Shown here piece after piece: positions 50,243-60,244 of a DNA stretch of 64,000 nucleotides. Numbering within the stretch: position 1 is the first letter of the stretch; each line of letters starts with the position of its first letter. Origin of the DNA: Halobacteriales archaeon QS_8_69_26 (GTDB lineage Archaea; Halobacteriota; Halobacteria; Halobacteriales; SW-7-71-33). The notes below the pieces were generated by a model, which saw only the letters and a program-made list of their open reading frames with translations, had not been told where the DNA came from and searched no databases. The position numbers were made by a program, and so were the translations under genes. The DNA lies in contig PXRX01000010.1 in assembly GCA_003023195.1 (NCBI GenBank), positions 1 through 64,000 of the forward strand. The letters are read 5' to 3'.

Positions 50243-52216
50243 TCACTTGCCCTCGAATTCGGGGTCCCGGTCCTGCTGGAAGGCCGCGAGCCCCTCCCAG
50301 ACGTCGTCGGTCTCGAACAGGTGGCCGAAGGACGAGGACTCGACCTCCAGGCCCGCGTCGGTGTCGTCCCGCCCCGCGAGCATCGCGCGCTTGGTGAACT
50401 TCTGGGCGATGGGCGGGCCCGCCGCGAGGTCGCGGGCGAGTTCCCAGGCGCGGTCCTCGAACTCGTCCACCTCGACGACCTCGTTGACGAACCCGTAGTC
50501 GTACATCGTCTCGGGGTCGTAGTCGTTGTCGGCGGTGAAGATGATCTCCTTGGCGCGGCCCTCGCCGACGATGTGCCGCAGGCGCTGGGTACCGCCCCAG
50601 CCCGGGATCAGGCCCAGGTTGTGTTCGGGCTGCCCGAACTGGGATCCCTCCGAGGCGATGCGCATGTCGGCACAGGTGGCCAGTTCCATGCCGCCGCCGA
50701 GGCAGTAGCCGTCGATGGCCGCGAGCACGGGCATCGGTATCCCTTCCAGTTTGCCGAACACCTGCTGGCCGTACCGCGACGTGTCGGCGGCGTCGATGCC
50801 GGAGCCGACGGACGCCGTCGAGGCGTCGAACCCGGCGGAGAACGCGCGGTCGCCCGCCCCGGTCAGCAGGACGGCGCGAACGTCGAGTTCGTCGTCCTGG
50901 AGTTCGTCGAACGCGTCGTCGAGTTCTTCCAGCATCCCCTCCGTGATGGTGTTCATCCGGTGGGGCCGGTCGACCTCGATGTGGCCGACGTGGCCGTCGA
51001 CGGAGACGGAGATGACCTCGTAGTCGAACCGCTCGCCACCCTCTTCCTCGCCGCCGTAGAAACCGCCCTCGTCCGCGGCCTCGCGGAGGTAGTCGGCGGC
51101 CTCGTAGCGGGGGTGATCCTTCTCCTCGTGGGTCTCGTCGAGTTCCGCGACCAGTTCGTCGAGGCCGTAGTCGTCCGCCAGCTTCGCCGGTCCCTCGGGC
51201 CAGCCCAGGCCGAGCATGACCGCCTCGTCGATCCCGGCGGGGTCGGCGACGTCGCCGCCGATCAGCTTCGCCGTCTCGTTGGCGACCATCGCCACCAGAC
51301 GGCGCTCGATGTCCTCGGAGCCCTCCTCCATCGGGATCTCGACGCCCTCGCCGTCCTCGTAGTCGTAGAAGCCCTTGCCGGACTTCTGGCCGAGGTGCTC
51401 GTTCTCGACCTTCTCGCGGAGGAGCGGACAGGGCTCGTAGGCCTTGCCCAGGACGCTCTCGACGTACTCCAGCACGTCGAAGGAGACGTCGATCCCCACG
51501 TAGTCGGCCAGTTCGAACGACCCCATCGGGAGGCCCATGTCGTACTTGGTGGTGGAGTCGATTTCGGCGATGGTGGCCTCGCCGTCGTGGACCATCCAGG
51601 CCACTTCGTTCATCAGGGGAACCGCGACGCGGTTGACGATGAACCCGGGCGAGTCCCTGTGGACCCGCACCGGCGTCTTGTCGAAGTCCTCGGCGAGGGC
51701 CTCTATCAGGTCCAGGGTCTCCTCGTCGGTGTGTTCGCCGGAGATGACCTCGACCAGTTCCATCCGCACCGGCGGGTTGAAGAAGTGCATCCCGCAGAAC
51801 CGTTCGGGTCGGTCGGTCACCTCCGAGAGGTCCGTGATGGACAGGCTGGAGGTGTTCGTCGCCAGCACCGTGTGGTCGGGGACGTACTCGACGAGTTCCG
51901 AGTACACGTCCTTCTTGATGTCCATCTTCTCGGGAACGGCCTCGATGACGACGTCGGCGTCCTCGACGGCCGTCTCGAAGTCGACGAGGGGCGTGACCCG
52001 GTCGAGGGCCGCCTCGCTCTCCTCCTCGCTGATGCGGTCGTTCTCGGCGAGTTTGCCCAGCGACCACTCTATCTGCCCGTACCCGTCCTGGACGAACTCC
52101 TCCTTGATGTCCCGCATGGTGACGGTGTATCCCGCCAGCGCGGCCACCTCGGCGATGCCGTGGCCCATGTTCCCGGCACCCAGCACCGCAATCGTTTCGA
52201 CGTCGTCTAGCTCCAT
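50243..52216 (-). CDS. 3-hydroxyacyl-CoA dehydrogenase / enoyl-CoA hydratase fusion
   Basis: A 657-aa bifunctional beta-oxidation enzyme in the archaeal order, dehydrogenase first and hydratase second, the reverse of bacterial FadB. The NAD domain begins [20 protein letters not shown] and continues with the [16 protein letters not shown] catalytic segment. The crotonase domain, about residues 390-650, has [20 protein letters not shown] and [19 protein letters not shown] (oxyanion hole). It hydrates enoyl-CoA and oxidises the 3-hydroxyacyl-CoA. It is divergent from the acyl-CoA dehydrogenase, which supplies its substrate. The ATG at 52216 lies 30 nt after GTTCAAAC. Confidence 0.93.
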   Translation of the reverse strand: MELDDVETIAVLGAGNMGHGIAEVAALAGYTVTMRDIKEEFVQDGYGQIEWSLGKLAENDRISEEESEAALDRVTPLVDFETAVEDADVVIEAVPEKMDIKKDVYSELVEYVPDHTVLATNTSSLSITDLSEVTDRPERFCGMHFFNPPVRMELVEVISGEHTDEETLDLIEALAEDFDKTPVRVHRDSPGFIVNRVAVPLMNEVAWMVHDGEATIAEIDSTTKYDMGLPMGSFELADYVGIDVSFDVLEYVESVLGKAYEPCPLLREKVENEHLGQKSGKGFYDYEDGEGVEIPMEEGSEDIERRLVAMVANETAKLIGGDVADPAGIDEAVMLGLGWPEGPAKLADDYGLDELVAELDETHEEKDHPRYEAADYLREAADEGGFYGGEEEGGERFDYEVISVSVDGHVGHIEVDRPHRMNTITEGMLEELDDAFDELQDDELDVRAVLLTGAGDRAFSAGFDASTASVGSGIDAADTSRYGQQVFGKLEGIPMPVLAAIDGYCLGGGMELATCADMRIASEGSQFGQPEHNLGLIPGWGGTQRLRHIVGEGRAKEIIFTADNDYDPETMYDYGFVNEVVEVDEFEDRAWELARDLAAGPPIAQKFTKRAMLAGRDDTDAGLEVESSSFGHLFETDDVWEGLAAFQQDRDPEFEGK

Positions 52217-52345
52217 GGGGGGAACCTCGACGGGCACCCGTTTGAACGTTTCTTTCCGGCGCCAGAAACCGCGAGCGAGTTCAAATCCGTGGATTTCGCC
52301 AGCCGTGTCGTAACGGTCTTAACCGTTCCTGCGCCAGTAGTTGTC

Positions 52346-53500
52346 ATGGACTTCGAGCTATCGGAGGAACAGAAACAGCTCCGCGACGAAGTCAGGCGGT
52401 TCGCCGACAACGAGATCCGTCCAGTCGCGACGGAGTACGACGTCGAGGAGAAGTTCCCCCACGACCTCCACCAGAAGGGCGCCGAGATGGGGCTGACCGG
52501 CCTGACCATCCCCATCGAGCACGGCGGTGCCGGTTACGGCGCCCTGGAGGCGGCCATCGTCACCGAGGAACTGTTCGCGGTCGACCCCGGCATCGCCCTG
52601 TCCATCGTCGCCGCCTCGTTCGGGAGCGACGCCCTCCGGGCCTTCGGCACCGAGAACCAGAAGGAGCGGTTCCTCGAACCCGTCGCGATGGGCGACGCCA
52701 TCATGGGCGCGGCCATCTCCGAACCCGACGTCGGTTCCGACGTCTCGTCGGTCTCCACCCAGGCGGAGAAGGACCGCGACGAGTGGGTGATCAACGGCAA
52801 CAAGATGTGGATCACCAACGGTTCGGTCGGCGACTACTTCGTCGTCCTCTGCCAGACCGACCCCGACGCCGACGACCGCTACTCCGGCTTCTCGCAGATA
52901 GTCATCGAGTCCGACCGCGACGGGTTTTCGTCCGAGAAGATCACCGGAAAGCTCGGGATCCGCGCCTCCGACACCGCCGAACTCATCTTCGACGACGTGC
53001 GCGTCCCCGAGGAGAACCTCGTCGGCACCGAGGGCGCCGGCTTCCTCCAGTTGATGCAGTTCTTCGACGAGACCCGGACCGCCGTGGCCGCCCAGGGCGT
53101 CGGCATCGCCAAGGGCGCGAGCGAGCGTGCCCTGGAGTACGCCCAGGAGCGCGAGCAGTTCGACCGCCCGATCAGCGACTTCCAGGCGATCCAGCACCGC
53201 CTGGCCGACATGCACACCAAGACCGAGGCGGCCCGTCAGCTCACCTACAAGTCCGCGTGGTCGGTCGACAACAAGTCCGAACAGCTCACCGCACTCGCGT
53301 CGATGGCCAAGGAGTACTCCTCCCGTATCGCCGTCGACGTGGCGGACCAGGCCGTCCAGATCCACGGCGGGTCGGGCTACGTCAACGACTTCGACGTCGA
53401 ACGGCTCTACCGCGACGCCAAGATCACCCAGATCTACGAGGGGACCACCGAGATCCAGAAGAACATCATCGCCCGCGAACTGCTGGGGAAGGGGTTCTAG
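52346..53500 (+). CDS. Acyl-CoA dehydrogenase
   Basis: A 384-aa FAD enzyme catalysing the first oxidation of beta-oxidation. It begins [21 protein letters not shown], followed by [14 protein letters not shown], the [13 protein letters not shown] flavin region, [25 protein letters not shown], and a closing [29 protein letters not shown] about 28 nt upstream of the ATG supports a leaderless start. The 129-bp region shared with the fused hydratase/dehydrogenase is probably a common control region. Electrons normally go to ETF, which is not encoded here. Confidence 0.95.
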   Translation: MDFELSEEQKQLRDEVRRFADNEIRPVATEYDVEEKFPHDLHQKGAEMGLTGLTIPIEHGGAGYGALEAAIVTEELFAVDPGIALSIVAASFGSDALRAFGTENQKERFLEPVAMGDAIMGAAISEPDVGSDVSSVSTQAEKDRDEWVINGNKMWITNGSVGDYFVVLCQTDPDADDRYSGFSQIVIESDRDGFSSEKITGKLGIRASDTAELIFDDVRVPEENLVGTEGAGFLQLMQFFDETRTAVAAQGVGIAKGASERALEYAQEREQFDRPISDFQAIQHRLADMHTKTEAARQLTYKSAWSVDNKSEQLTALASMAKEYSSRIAVDVADQAVQIHGGSGYVNDFDVERLYRDAKITQIYEGTTEIQKNIIARELLGKGF

Positions 53501-53977
53501 AACCACCTTTTTTGGACCAAATACCCCCGACGGCTCCCGGCCTGCGGTCGGTCGCCGTCGGCGAACCGCGTGGCTCCCCTCCGGATCCCCGGCCGAGCGG
53601 AGGAACATCACCCGGACCCGGCCGACGCCGTCGAAGTCCCGCAAACGGTAGACGAGTTCCCGGACGTCCCCGGCGTCGCCGGTGCAGAAGACGGTCTCCA
53701 GGCACCAGTCGCCCTGGTGGACGTGACTGGCCGAGTCGATGACGGCGTCGAACTCGTGTTGAACGGCGTGGAGGTCACCGATCACCCGGTGGTACTCGTA
53801 GTCGAAGGCGACGACGGCGGCGATCCGACCCTCGGCCTCCTCCAGGCGTGCGTGTGACTCGACGTACTCGCGGATGGCCTCCCGGATGGCACGGGACCGG
53901 GAGTCCAGGCCCTCGGTCTGCCAGGTCCGGTCGAACTCCGCGAGGACCTCCTCCGGGACGTTCACGCTCGTTCGCAT
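52358..53977 (-). CDS. NikR/CopG-like metal regulator without a normal stop codon
   Basis: The first 125 residues are a NikR-type regulator. A ribbon-helix-helix ([33 protein letters not shown]) is followed by an ACT-like metal domain with [27 protein letters not shown], matching the His/His/His/Cys nickel site of NikR, and ends VRVMFLRS. After that no in-frame stop occurs. The frame stays open, antisense through the whole acyl-CoA dehydrogenase gene, to a stop at 52358. The biologically meaningful part is about 53600-53977. It is divergent from a nickel/cobalt transporter, which it probably represses. Confidence 0.7.
   Translation of the reverse strand: MRTSVNVPEEVLAEFDRTWQTEGLDSRSRAIREAIREYVESHARLEEAEGRIAAVVAFDYEYHRVIGDLHAVQHEFDAVIDSASHVHQGDWCLETVFCTGDAGDVRELVYRLRDFDGVGRVRVMFLRSAGDPEGSHAVRRRRPTAGREPSGVFGPKKVVLEPLPQQFAGDDVLLDLGGPLVDLGDLGVAVEPFDVEVVDVARPAVDLDGLVRHVDGDTGGVLLGHRRECGELFGLVVDRPRGLVGELTGRLGLGVHVGQAVLDRLEVADRAVELLALLGVLQGTLARALGDADALGGHGGPGLVEELHQLEEAGALGADEVLLGDAHVVEDEFGGVGGADPELSGDLLGRKPVAVGLDDYLREAGVAVVGVGVGLAEDDEVVADRTVGDPHLVAVDHPLVAVLLRLGGDRRDVGTDVGFGDGRAHDGVAHRDGFEEPLLLVLGAEGPEGVAPERGGDDGQGDAGVDREQFLGDDGRLQGAVTGTAVLDGDGQAGQPHLGALLVEVVGELLLDVVLRRDWTDLVVGEPPDFVAELFLFLR
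53501..53518 (+). terminator. T-run downstream of acyl-CoA dehydrogenase
   Basis: ACCACCTTTTTTGGACC immediately follows the stop codon. A six-T run in GC-rich DNA is typical of archaeal intrinsic termination on the plus strand. Confidence 0.55.
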
Positions 53978-54075
53978 CGTCCGGCGGGAGAGCAGGGGAA
54001 CGGAAGAATCCGTCGGCGGACTGGGGACGGGTCCGACGGGGCACGTGGACCCCGGATCCCGGCTCCGTTCGCCGC

Positions 54076-54104
54076 CGTAATACGGATCCCCCGATCCCGT
54101 AATA
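54076..54104. promoter_or_regulatory. CGTAATA direct repeats in the NikR-like/transporter control region
   Basis: CGTAATA occurs at 54076-54082 and 54098-54104, 22 bp apart (about two helical turns), on the same face between the divergent NikR-like and transporter genes. The first copy also forms the near-palindrome CCGTAATACGG. The second contributes the TATA of the minus-strand gene (TTATTACGGG). It is a good candidate for the regulator's operator. Confidence 0.5.
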
Positions 54105-54144
54105 ACAACCGCTTTAGGGCGGCCACTTCGACCTTCGAATCCGG

Positions 54145-55038
54145 ATGGCAAGCGACTTCGTCGGACTCGCGGCACTGGTGGTCGTAACGGGCCTGATCCA
54201 CGGGGCGGAACCGGGACACGGGTGGCCAGTCGCGGCCGCCTACGCGTTCAACAAGGAGAACGTCTGGTCCAGCGGTATCGCGGCCAGCGTGATACTGGGG
54301 ATCGGCCACCTGATCAGTTCCGTCGTCGTCGTCCTCGGGTTCTTCTGGGCGAAGTCGGCGGCGGGGCTCGACGAGGTGCCGTGGCTCAACTACGTCGCCG
54401 GGGGACTGCTGATACTCCTGGGGATCTACGAGTACGTCTCCGGGGGACACTCGCACGATCACGGCCACGACGGCGTCCACCACGACCACGGCCACGACGG
54501 CGTCCACCACGACCACGGCCACGATGGCGACCACGATCACGATGGTCACGCCCACAGCCACGGCCACGACCATGCTCACGAGGATCACTTACACTCTCAC
54601 GACCACTCTCACTCCCACGACGACCACGCACACGACCACAGCGACGACCACAATCACGACCACGACGACGGTGGCGGTGTCCTCGCTCGATTGAAGGGGA
54701 TCCTCCCCGTGGGCGGTGGCTCCCACGACCACCTCACGGAGGAGGACGCGCAGTCGAAGGGACTGTGGGGTATCGCGTGGACCGCGTTCGTCCTCGGGTT
54801 CGCCCACGAGGAGGAGTTCGAGTTGATCGGGATCTGTACGGGGACCGCCTACTGCATCGAACTGACGCTGCTGTACGCCCTGTGCGTGATCGCTGCGCTC
54901 GTCGGGTTGACGGCACTGCTTCTGGCGGGGTACGAACGCTACGAGGACCGGATGTCCGAGTACGCGGAGTACTTCCCGGCCATCTCGGCGGCCGTCCTGA
55001 TACTGATGGGCCTGGGGTTCATCGCCGGGATATTCTGA
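54145..55038 (+). CDS. Nickel/cobalt transporter with His-rich cytoplasmic loop
   Basis: A 297-aa membrane protein of the RcnA/NicO type. The hallmark HGAEPGHGWPVAAAYA at residues 19-34 is in the first helix, with helices at about 46-68 and 77-96. A loop of about 75 residues (97-173) is built of His and Asp (three copies of the 9-residue unit HDHGHDGVH or close). Three more helices follow. NicO-type proteins move nickel or cobalt across the membrane, in or out depending on subtype. The His-rich loop binds metal. It is divergent from the NikR-like regulator. GCTTTAGGG at about 30 nt supports the leaderless ATG. Confidence 0.85.
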   Translation: MASDFVGLAALVVVTGLIHGAEPGHGWPVAAAYAFNKENVWSSGIAASVILGIGHLISSVVVVLGFFWAKSAAGLDEVPWLNYVAGGLLILLGIYEYVSGGHSHDHGHDGVHHDHGHDGVHHDHGHDGDHDHDGHAHSHGHDHAHEDHLHSHDHSHSHDDHAHDHSDDHNHDHDDGGGVLARLKGILPVGGGSHDHLTEEDAQSKGLWGIAWTAFVLGFAHEEEFELIGICTGTAYCIELTLLYALCVIAALVGLTALLLAGYERYEDRMSEYAEYFPAISAAVLILMGLGFIAGIF

Positions 55039-55055
55039 CCTCCCCTCGTCCGTCC

Positions 55056-55082
55056 GGGATCCCAGGAACGGTTCCTGATCCC
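55056..55082. terminator. Hairpin downstream of the nickel/cobalt transporter
   Basis: GGGATC-CC-AGGAA-CGG-TTCCT-GATCCC is a near-perfect stem-loop of 11 paired bases with a 2-nt bulge, 18 bp after the transporter stop. It is a plausible transcript 3' end, though no long T-run follows. Confidence 0.5.
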
Positions 55083-55231
55083 GTCGAGACTGGGACCGGA
55101 TACTCGGCAGGGGACAGCTTCCGGAGACTCGACGGCGGACGGGTACCGGGGACTCGACAGCGAACGGGTCACGGACGCGAAGGCGTTCGGTCGAACAGAT
55201 TTATGTCTCCGGAGGGGAAGGGAGGAGTGAC

Positions 55232-56611
55232 ATGAGTGACAACGCTGGGGGTGATCCGCTCCGGCGGCGGGCCTTTCTCGCGCTCTGCGGGACCACCGCC
55301 CTTGCGGGCTGTGCGGCCCCGTCCGGCGACGGGGGGACGTCTGTCGCAGAGACGACCGACGGGGTACCGACGACGACGCGAACGTCGACGGGAACGACTG
55401 CCGGGACCACCGACCGGGGGACGACTGCGACAACGGACTCGACGGAGACGACCCAGGGGACGACCGAGACGCCGGACGGGCCGTCGCTGTCCATCGATCC
55501 GGCGGTCGCGTGGCGGATGCACGGGGCCGACGCCGCCAACACCGGCGTCCTCGACACCGCCGGTCCCGGCGACCGCCCGGAGAAGGTGTGGGACGTCCCG
55601 GTAGAGGGTATCTACACCCTGCCCGGGGCAGTCTACGACGACGGGGTCGGCTACGTCGGGAGCGGGAAGGAGTTCTACGCCGTCGACGTCGCGGCCGGCG
55701 AGGAGCGCTGGACCGCCCCGGTCGACTACCTGGCCCACCACTTCTCGCCGGCAGTGGCCGACGGCCGCGTCTTCGTCTCGGTACGGTCGCTCGACGGCGT
55801 CAGGTCGGGCGGTGGGGAGGGAGTACTCTACGCCTTCGACGCCGCCTCGGGGACCGTCGACTGGCGGGTCGACATGCCGGTCAGTTCGCCGCCGACTGTC
55901 GCCGACGGGACCGTCTACGTGACCCGGTCGGAGGACGTGGGCGTGCTCCACGCCTTCGACGCCGCCTCCGGGAACGAGCAGTGGTCGTTTCGGTTCGCCC
56001 CGGACGGAAAGCGGGGGAGCATCTATGGGGCACCGGCCGTCGTCGACGGAACGATATACGCGACCGCGTCGGCCCACGGGAACGACGTGCAGAGCTACCT
56101 GTACGCGCTGGAGGGGGGCAACGTCCGGTGGCGCTACGGCATAGATGCGGAAACCAGGGTTCCCCCGGTCATCCGCGACGACGAGGCGTACGTCGCGACG
56201 GCGTCCGGGGAGCTCCACGCGGTCGGCCTCGGCGGCGACGACCGGTGGAGCGTCGACGGCCCGGGCGCCATCTTCTCGACGCCCGCGGTCGACGAGGAAC
56301 GGATCTACGCCCTCGCGAAGGGGGAACTCGTCGCCCTCTCCCGCGAGGACGGGAGCGAGACGTGGCGAACGGCGACCGGCGACCAGTTGATAAACGGGCT
56401 GGCGGTCACCGGGGACGGCGTCTACCTGGGCGGGTCCGACGTCCTCGCACTGGACAGGGACGACGGGAGCCGACGGTGGCGGTTCCCCATCCCCGGTGAC
56501 AGCGGCGGGTACGGTGCGCCAGTGGTTCTGGACGGAGCCGTGCTCGTCGGGGCCTGTATCAAGTGGGAGCCGAGGGATCCCTACGACGACCACGTCTTCG
56601 CGCTGGCCTGA
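55232..56611 (+). CDS. PQQ-like beta-propeller lipoprotein
   Basis: A 459-aa Tat lipoprotein. The signal RRRAFLALCGTTALAGC ends at the lipobox LAGC (Cys near residue 29), followed by a Thr-rich linker to about residue 85. The exported domain contains about seven repeats of the PQQ/BamB blade type (YAFDAASGTVDWRVDMP, HAFDAASGNEQWSFRF, VALSREDGSETWRTATG, LALDRDDGSRRWRFP). Such propellers bind PQQ or act as extracellular scaffolds; no cofactor enzyme is evident. CAGATTTATG about 30 nt upstream fixes a leaderless start. Confidence 0.87.
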   Translation: MSDNAGGDPLRRRAFLALCGTTALAGCAAPSGDGGTSVAETTDGVPTTTRTSTGTTAGTTDRGTTATTDSTETTQGTTETPDGPSLSIDPAVAWRMHGADAANTGVLDTAGPGDRPEKVWDVPVEGIYTLPGAVYDDGVGYVGSGKEFYAVDVAAGEERWTAPVDYLAHHFSPAVADGRVFVSVRSLDGVRSGGGEGVLYAFDAASGTVDWRVDMPVSSPPTVADGTVYVTRSEDVGVLHAFDAASGNEQWSFRFAPDGKRGSIYGAPAVVDGTIYATASAHGNDVQSYLYALEGGNVRWRYGIDAETRVPPVIRDDEAYVATASGELHAVGLGGDDRWSVDGPGAIFSTPAVDEERIYALAKGELVALSREDGSETWRTATGDQLINGLAVTGDGVYLGGSDVLALDRDDGSRRWRFPIPGDSGGYGAPVVLDGAVLVGACIKWEPRDPYDDHVFALA

Positions 56612-56996
56612 CCGCCGAACAGGACGAACCGTTCCGACCGGTCCCGGTGCTCACCGCAGAGGGAGACCAACCGTTCGGACCGATGCCGGTGATCCACGTG
56701 GGCCGTCGCGCCAGCGGAACCGGGCGTGGCCACTGCCCACTCCGTGGACCGGGCGGCGCACGTACGAACCGGCCGGTCCGGTTCGTCCCCGGCCGATAGT
56801 GAAGGCGTGCCAACACTCTTTTGCCGGGGGACCGCAGTAAAGACACCCTACGCTCCGGGGATAGCACTCTCGTGAACGGGGGGTGGTGACACGTGGTAAC
56901 ATGCCTTCGTTCCCCGGAATTTCGGCGCCGCTCGTGGCTGAAATCCGATTTTCAGTCTTCAAAGGCTATAAGTAAGCCGGATTGTAGACTTTACCC
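56612..56996. other. Gene-free spacer with a degenerate duplication
   Basis: This 385-bp spacer between the beta-propeller gene and the ABC importer holds an imperfect direct repeat of about 34 bp (around 56624-56657 and 56666-56699, period 42; both contain AACCGTTC-GACCG). At its right end is an AT-richer promoter (CTATAAGTAA near 56968, 29 nt before the ATG at 56997). Reading frames here have no coding character. Confidence 0.6.
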
Positions 56997-59024
56997 ATGC
57001 CATACGGCAGCGATGACAGTGGCCTAGACAGGCGGAGAATGCTAAAGTATCTCGGTGCCGGCGGGGTTGCCGGTCTCGCGGGGTGTACCGGCGACGACGG
57101 GGACGGTACGCCCACTGCGACCGAAACCGACGCGATGACAACCACGGACGGGACGGGGACGACCACCCAGGGGACCACCCAGGAGACCGAGGAAACTCCG
57201 ACGGAGACCGAACAGAAGGAAGAAATCCCGGTCGGCGGGACGTTTACCTACGCGTCCACGTCCACGTCGGGTGCGCCCCACCCGCTGTTCGTCGACGACA
57301 CGACCACTTCGGCCCGGCTCGAAAAGCTCTACGACGGTCCGGGGAGCGAGCTCGGTCCGGAGACGTTCTACCCCGAGTGGTTCGAGAGCTGGGAGATGAA
57401 CGACTCGTACGACGCTGTCGAATACACCATCCGCGACGGCCTGACGTGGGGGGCCGGCTACGGCCAGCTCACCGCGGAAGACTACATGTACCTGCTGAAC
57501 GAGATCGTTCTCCTCAGCGGGGACTCCGACTGGTTCGGGTTCACCGACACGCAGTTCTACCGGATCGGTCCGGACAACGAATTCATCAGCTACGAGAAGA
57601 CCGGCCCCCTCTCGATCCGGGCCGAACTCCCGGTCTCGAAGCCGCAGTGGCTCCACGAGGACCCGCTCACCGCTCAGGTCGCGCTCCCGAAGGAACTACT
57701 CCAGAAGTACGTCCCGAACCAGGACGCCGAGGGTATCGAGAAGGACTCCGAGGTCGTCGACGGGAAACTCTCGCAGGGCGAGTCGAACCTCGGTCCCTAC
57801 GAGTTCAAGAACTGGGAGCGCGGGGCCCAGTGGCAGTTCGCTCGTAACGACGACTACTACCTCAAGGACCACGCGGACGAGGACGTCTTCAGCGACCCCT
57901 ACTACGACTTCCGCAACGCGCCGTACTTCGACGAGTACCGCTACCAGGTGTTCCAGGAGGGCTCCCAGACCCTGAACGCCCTGGACACGGGCGAGGTCGA
58001 CGCGACCGGCATCGACACCCGGAAGGTATCCGAGTACCGCGGCCGCGACGACATCACCATCTGGGAGTCGAAGTTCGACAACGGCGTCTTCTGGCTCAAC
58101 CTCAACCACCGGATCAACGGCTGGGAAGGGCTGCGTCGGGACCCGAACTTCTCCGGCGATAGCCGGATGATCCGCCAGGCGATGGCGGAGCTGTACGACC
58201 AGGAGACGATCATCCGGCAGATCAACAACGGCAACGCGGTGCCCCTCAACACGTTCCACCCGCGCTGGGGTCCGTTCTACCCGCCGGAGTCGGAGCTGTA
58301 CCTCCCCGAGGGGTCCGTCGACCAGGCCCGCTCCCTCCTCGAGGATGGCCTCTCCGGCACCGACTACGGCTGGGACGCCCGGGGCCGGCTCAACACCCCG
58401 GAGGGCGAGCAGCTGGAGCTCAAGGCCGTCCGGACCACCGGCAACCCGGCCGTCGAGATCTCCTCGAACTTCATGAAGCAGCAGCTCAGTGACGTCGGGA
58501 TCAAGCTCGACGTCACTGCTGCCCAGTGGCAGACCCTGCTGGTCAACTACGCGATCAACTCCTCGAACAACGTCGAGGGTGTCGACGAGCCGGACTTCTC
58601 CATCGGGAGCTTCAACGGTGGCCCCTGGAACCAGTCCGCCTCCGCCGAGGACTGGTCGCTGATGTTCGGGCTCGGCTTCTCGACGAGCCCGTACGCACCC
58701 TGGAGCGCCGTCCGCTCGACCATGCCCGAAAAGGGAACGTTCAACCTGTGGGGCTACCACCAGAACGAACTCGACATCCAGCAGGTCATCGCGGATGCTT
58801 CCACCGCGGACAACCCGGAGACCACCCAGGAGAAGATGACCGAGCTGTTCGCGTTCCTGAGCAGGGACATGCCGGTCGTCTGGACCCAGTCCGGGTACAT
58901 CACCGTCGGCTACCAGGACGAACTCGGTCCGTTCCCCGGTCAGCCCACCGCCGACGGCTACGAGGCGACCAGCTTCTTCAAGAGCCCCGACGCCGACCGC
59001 CTGATGGGATTCCAGCAGGAGTAA
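56997..59024 (+). CDS. ABC transporter substrate-binding lipoprotein (peptide/nickel type, SBP family 5)
   Basis: A 675-aa extracytoplasmic binding protein. The signal RRRMLKYLGAGGVAGLAGC has a Tat motif and the lipobox LAGC (Cys near 30), then a Thr/Glu linker. The folded part is a large SBP_bac_5 domain with FTYASTSTSGAPHPL, WEMNDSYDAVEYTIRDGLTWGAG, DNGVFWLNLNH and MSREMP-like C-terminal segments. It captures a peptide, nickel chelate or similar solute for the following permease genes. CTATAAG about 29 nt before the ATG is a strong leaderless promoter for the whole operon. The ligand is unknown. Confidence 0.93.
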   Translation: MPYGSDDSGLDRRRMLKYLGAGGVAGLAGCTGDDGDGTPTATETDAMTTTDGTGTTTQGTTQETEETPTETEQKEEIPVGGTFTYASTSTSGAPHPLFVDDTTTSARLEKLYDGPGSELGPETFYPEWFESWEMNDSYDAVEYTIRDGLTWGAGYGQLTAEDYMYLLNEIVLLSGDSDWFGFTDTQFYRIGPDNEFISYEKTGPLSIRAELPVSKPQWLHEDPLTAQVALPKELLQKYVPNQDAEGIEKDSEVVDGKLSQGESNLGPYEFKNWERGAQWQFARNDDYYLKDHADEDVFSDPYYDFRNAPYFDEYRYQVFQEGSQTLNALDTGEVDATGIDTRKVSEYRGRDDITIWESKFDNGVFWLNLNHRINGWEGLRRDPNFSGDSRMIRQAMAELYDQETIIRQINNGNAVPLNTFHPRWGPFYPPESELYLPEGSVDQARSLLEDGLSGTDYGWDARGRLNTPEGEQLELKAVRTTGNPAVEISSNFMKQQLSDVGIKLDVTAAQWQTLLVNYAINSSNNVEGVDEPDFSIGSFNGGPWNQSASAEDWSLMFGLGFSTSPYAPWSAVRSTMPEKGTFNLWGYHQNELDIQQVIADASTADNPETTQEKMTELFAFLSRDMPVVWTQSGYITVGYQDELGPFPGQPTADGYEATSFFKSPDADRLMGFQQE

Positions 59025-59161
59025 CGGGATAGAAAGTTCCCTATCCTGCGTTTCACGCGGTACCGGGAGTTATAAGTATTAGTATCACGCGAATACGTCA
59101 GAAATAATCGGGACGAATCGAGAGATTCAAACGTTTTCAGTAAAATCGAAACAGTAACACC

Positions 59162-60238
59162 ATGAGCGGAATGAAATGGTACATCGCCCGGCGCACCATC
59201 TGGGCGATCATCGTTCTCTGGATCACGCTGTCGGTGACCTGGATGCTGCTCGAACTCTCCCCCAACCAGGGCGAACTCCAGGCAGCCCAACAGGCAGCGA
59301 TGCAGGGCCAGGACGCTGACAAGGCAATCGAGGACTACAAGAAGCGAGAGGGGCTCGACAAACCGGCCCACGAGCGATACCTCAGTTACATGGTCAACAT
59401 GTACACGTTGAACTGGGGGTACTCGACGGAGTGGGACAAGAACGTAATATCATTATTCCTGGACCGTTGGCCCTTCACGCTCCAGTACATCCTACCGTCG
59501 ACCATGCTGACGATGCTCGTGGGGTACGGCTTGGGACTGTACTCCGCGCTGAACCAGTACGATCGGTCCGACTACGTGGCGACGTTCATCGCCTTCTTCG
59601 GACTGTCTATACCGAACTTCTGGTTCGCCATCGTCCTGGTGCTGATCACTGCCGTGTGGTTCAGTGACCTCGTGTTATTCGGGGTAGACATGTCGATGTT
59701 CCAGTTACCGGTGTTCTACAAGTCCGAGGTGATCAACACCTCCGAGACCATCACCATCATGGGCATCGAACTCGTCAGGGGTGGCTGGTTCACCTTCGAC
59801 AACGTCAAGCAGTTGCTCCTGCCGGTCATCGTCATCTCGACGGCAGGATTCGCCGCCAATATGCGATACGCCCGGGCGTACACTCTGGAGTACGCCAACG
59901 CGGAGTTCGTCAAGACCGCCCGAGCCAAGGGTGCCAATAGCATCGCGGTTACCCGGCACATCCTCCGGGTCGCCCTGGTTCCGCTCTCGACCATCCTCGT
60001 GTTCCAACTCCTCAGCGTCTTCGCCACCGGGACGGTCGTCATCGAGTTCATCTTCTCCATCCCCGGGCTGGGCCAGGTGACCTACCTATCGTTCGTCAAC
60101 CAGGACACCCCGGTCATCCTCGGAATCACGGTCATCGGGGTCTTCGTCGCCCTCTTCGGGTTCCTGCTCCAGGACATCGCCTACGTCTACCTCGACCCGC
60201 GGATCGACTACGGCGACCGCACCGGGGGGGCAGGGTGA
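59162..60238 (+). CDS. ABC transporter permease, DppB type
   Basis: A 358-aa inner permease with six helices: the N-terminal RRTIWAIIVLWITLSVTWMLLELSP, a large extracellular loop, and a C-terminal permease core. The core includes ILPSTMLTMLVGYGLGLYSAL and the EAA-like loop ARAYTLEYANAEFVKTARAKGANSIAVTRHILRVALVP, which contacts the ATPase. The 137-bp gap before it is AT-rich and contains TTATAAGTATTA near 59070, so a second promoter may boost the permease and ATPase genes. It is followed by DppC at 6 bp. Confidence 0.93.
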   Translation: MSGMKWYIARRTIWAIIVLWITLSVTWMLLELSPNQGELQAAQQAAMQGQDADKAIEDYKKREGLDKPAHERYLSYMVNMYTLNWGYSTEWDKNVISLFLDRWPFTLQYILPSTMLTMLVGYGLGLYSALNQYDRSDYVATFIAFFGLSIPNFWFAIVLVLITAVWFSDLVLFGVDMSMFQLPVFYKSEVINTSETITIMGIELVRGGWFTFDNVKQLLLPVIVISTAGFAANMRYARAYTLEYANAEFVKTARAKGANSIAVTRHILRVALVPLSTILVFQLLSVFATGTVVIEFIFSIPGLGQVTYLSFVNQDTPVILGITVIGVFVALFGFLLQDIAYVYLDPRIDYGDRTGGAG

Positions 60239-60244
60239 TCCAGG

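Noticed and set aside
59136-59159. TTCAGTAAAATCGAAACAGTAA upstream of DppB as a palindrome copy
   Set aside because: The two CAGTAA elements are in direct, not inverted, orientation and the spacing differs from the 8-2-8 layout. It is probably AT-rich promoter sequence.
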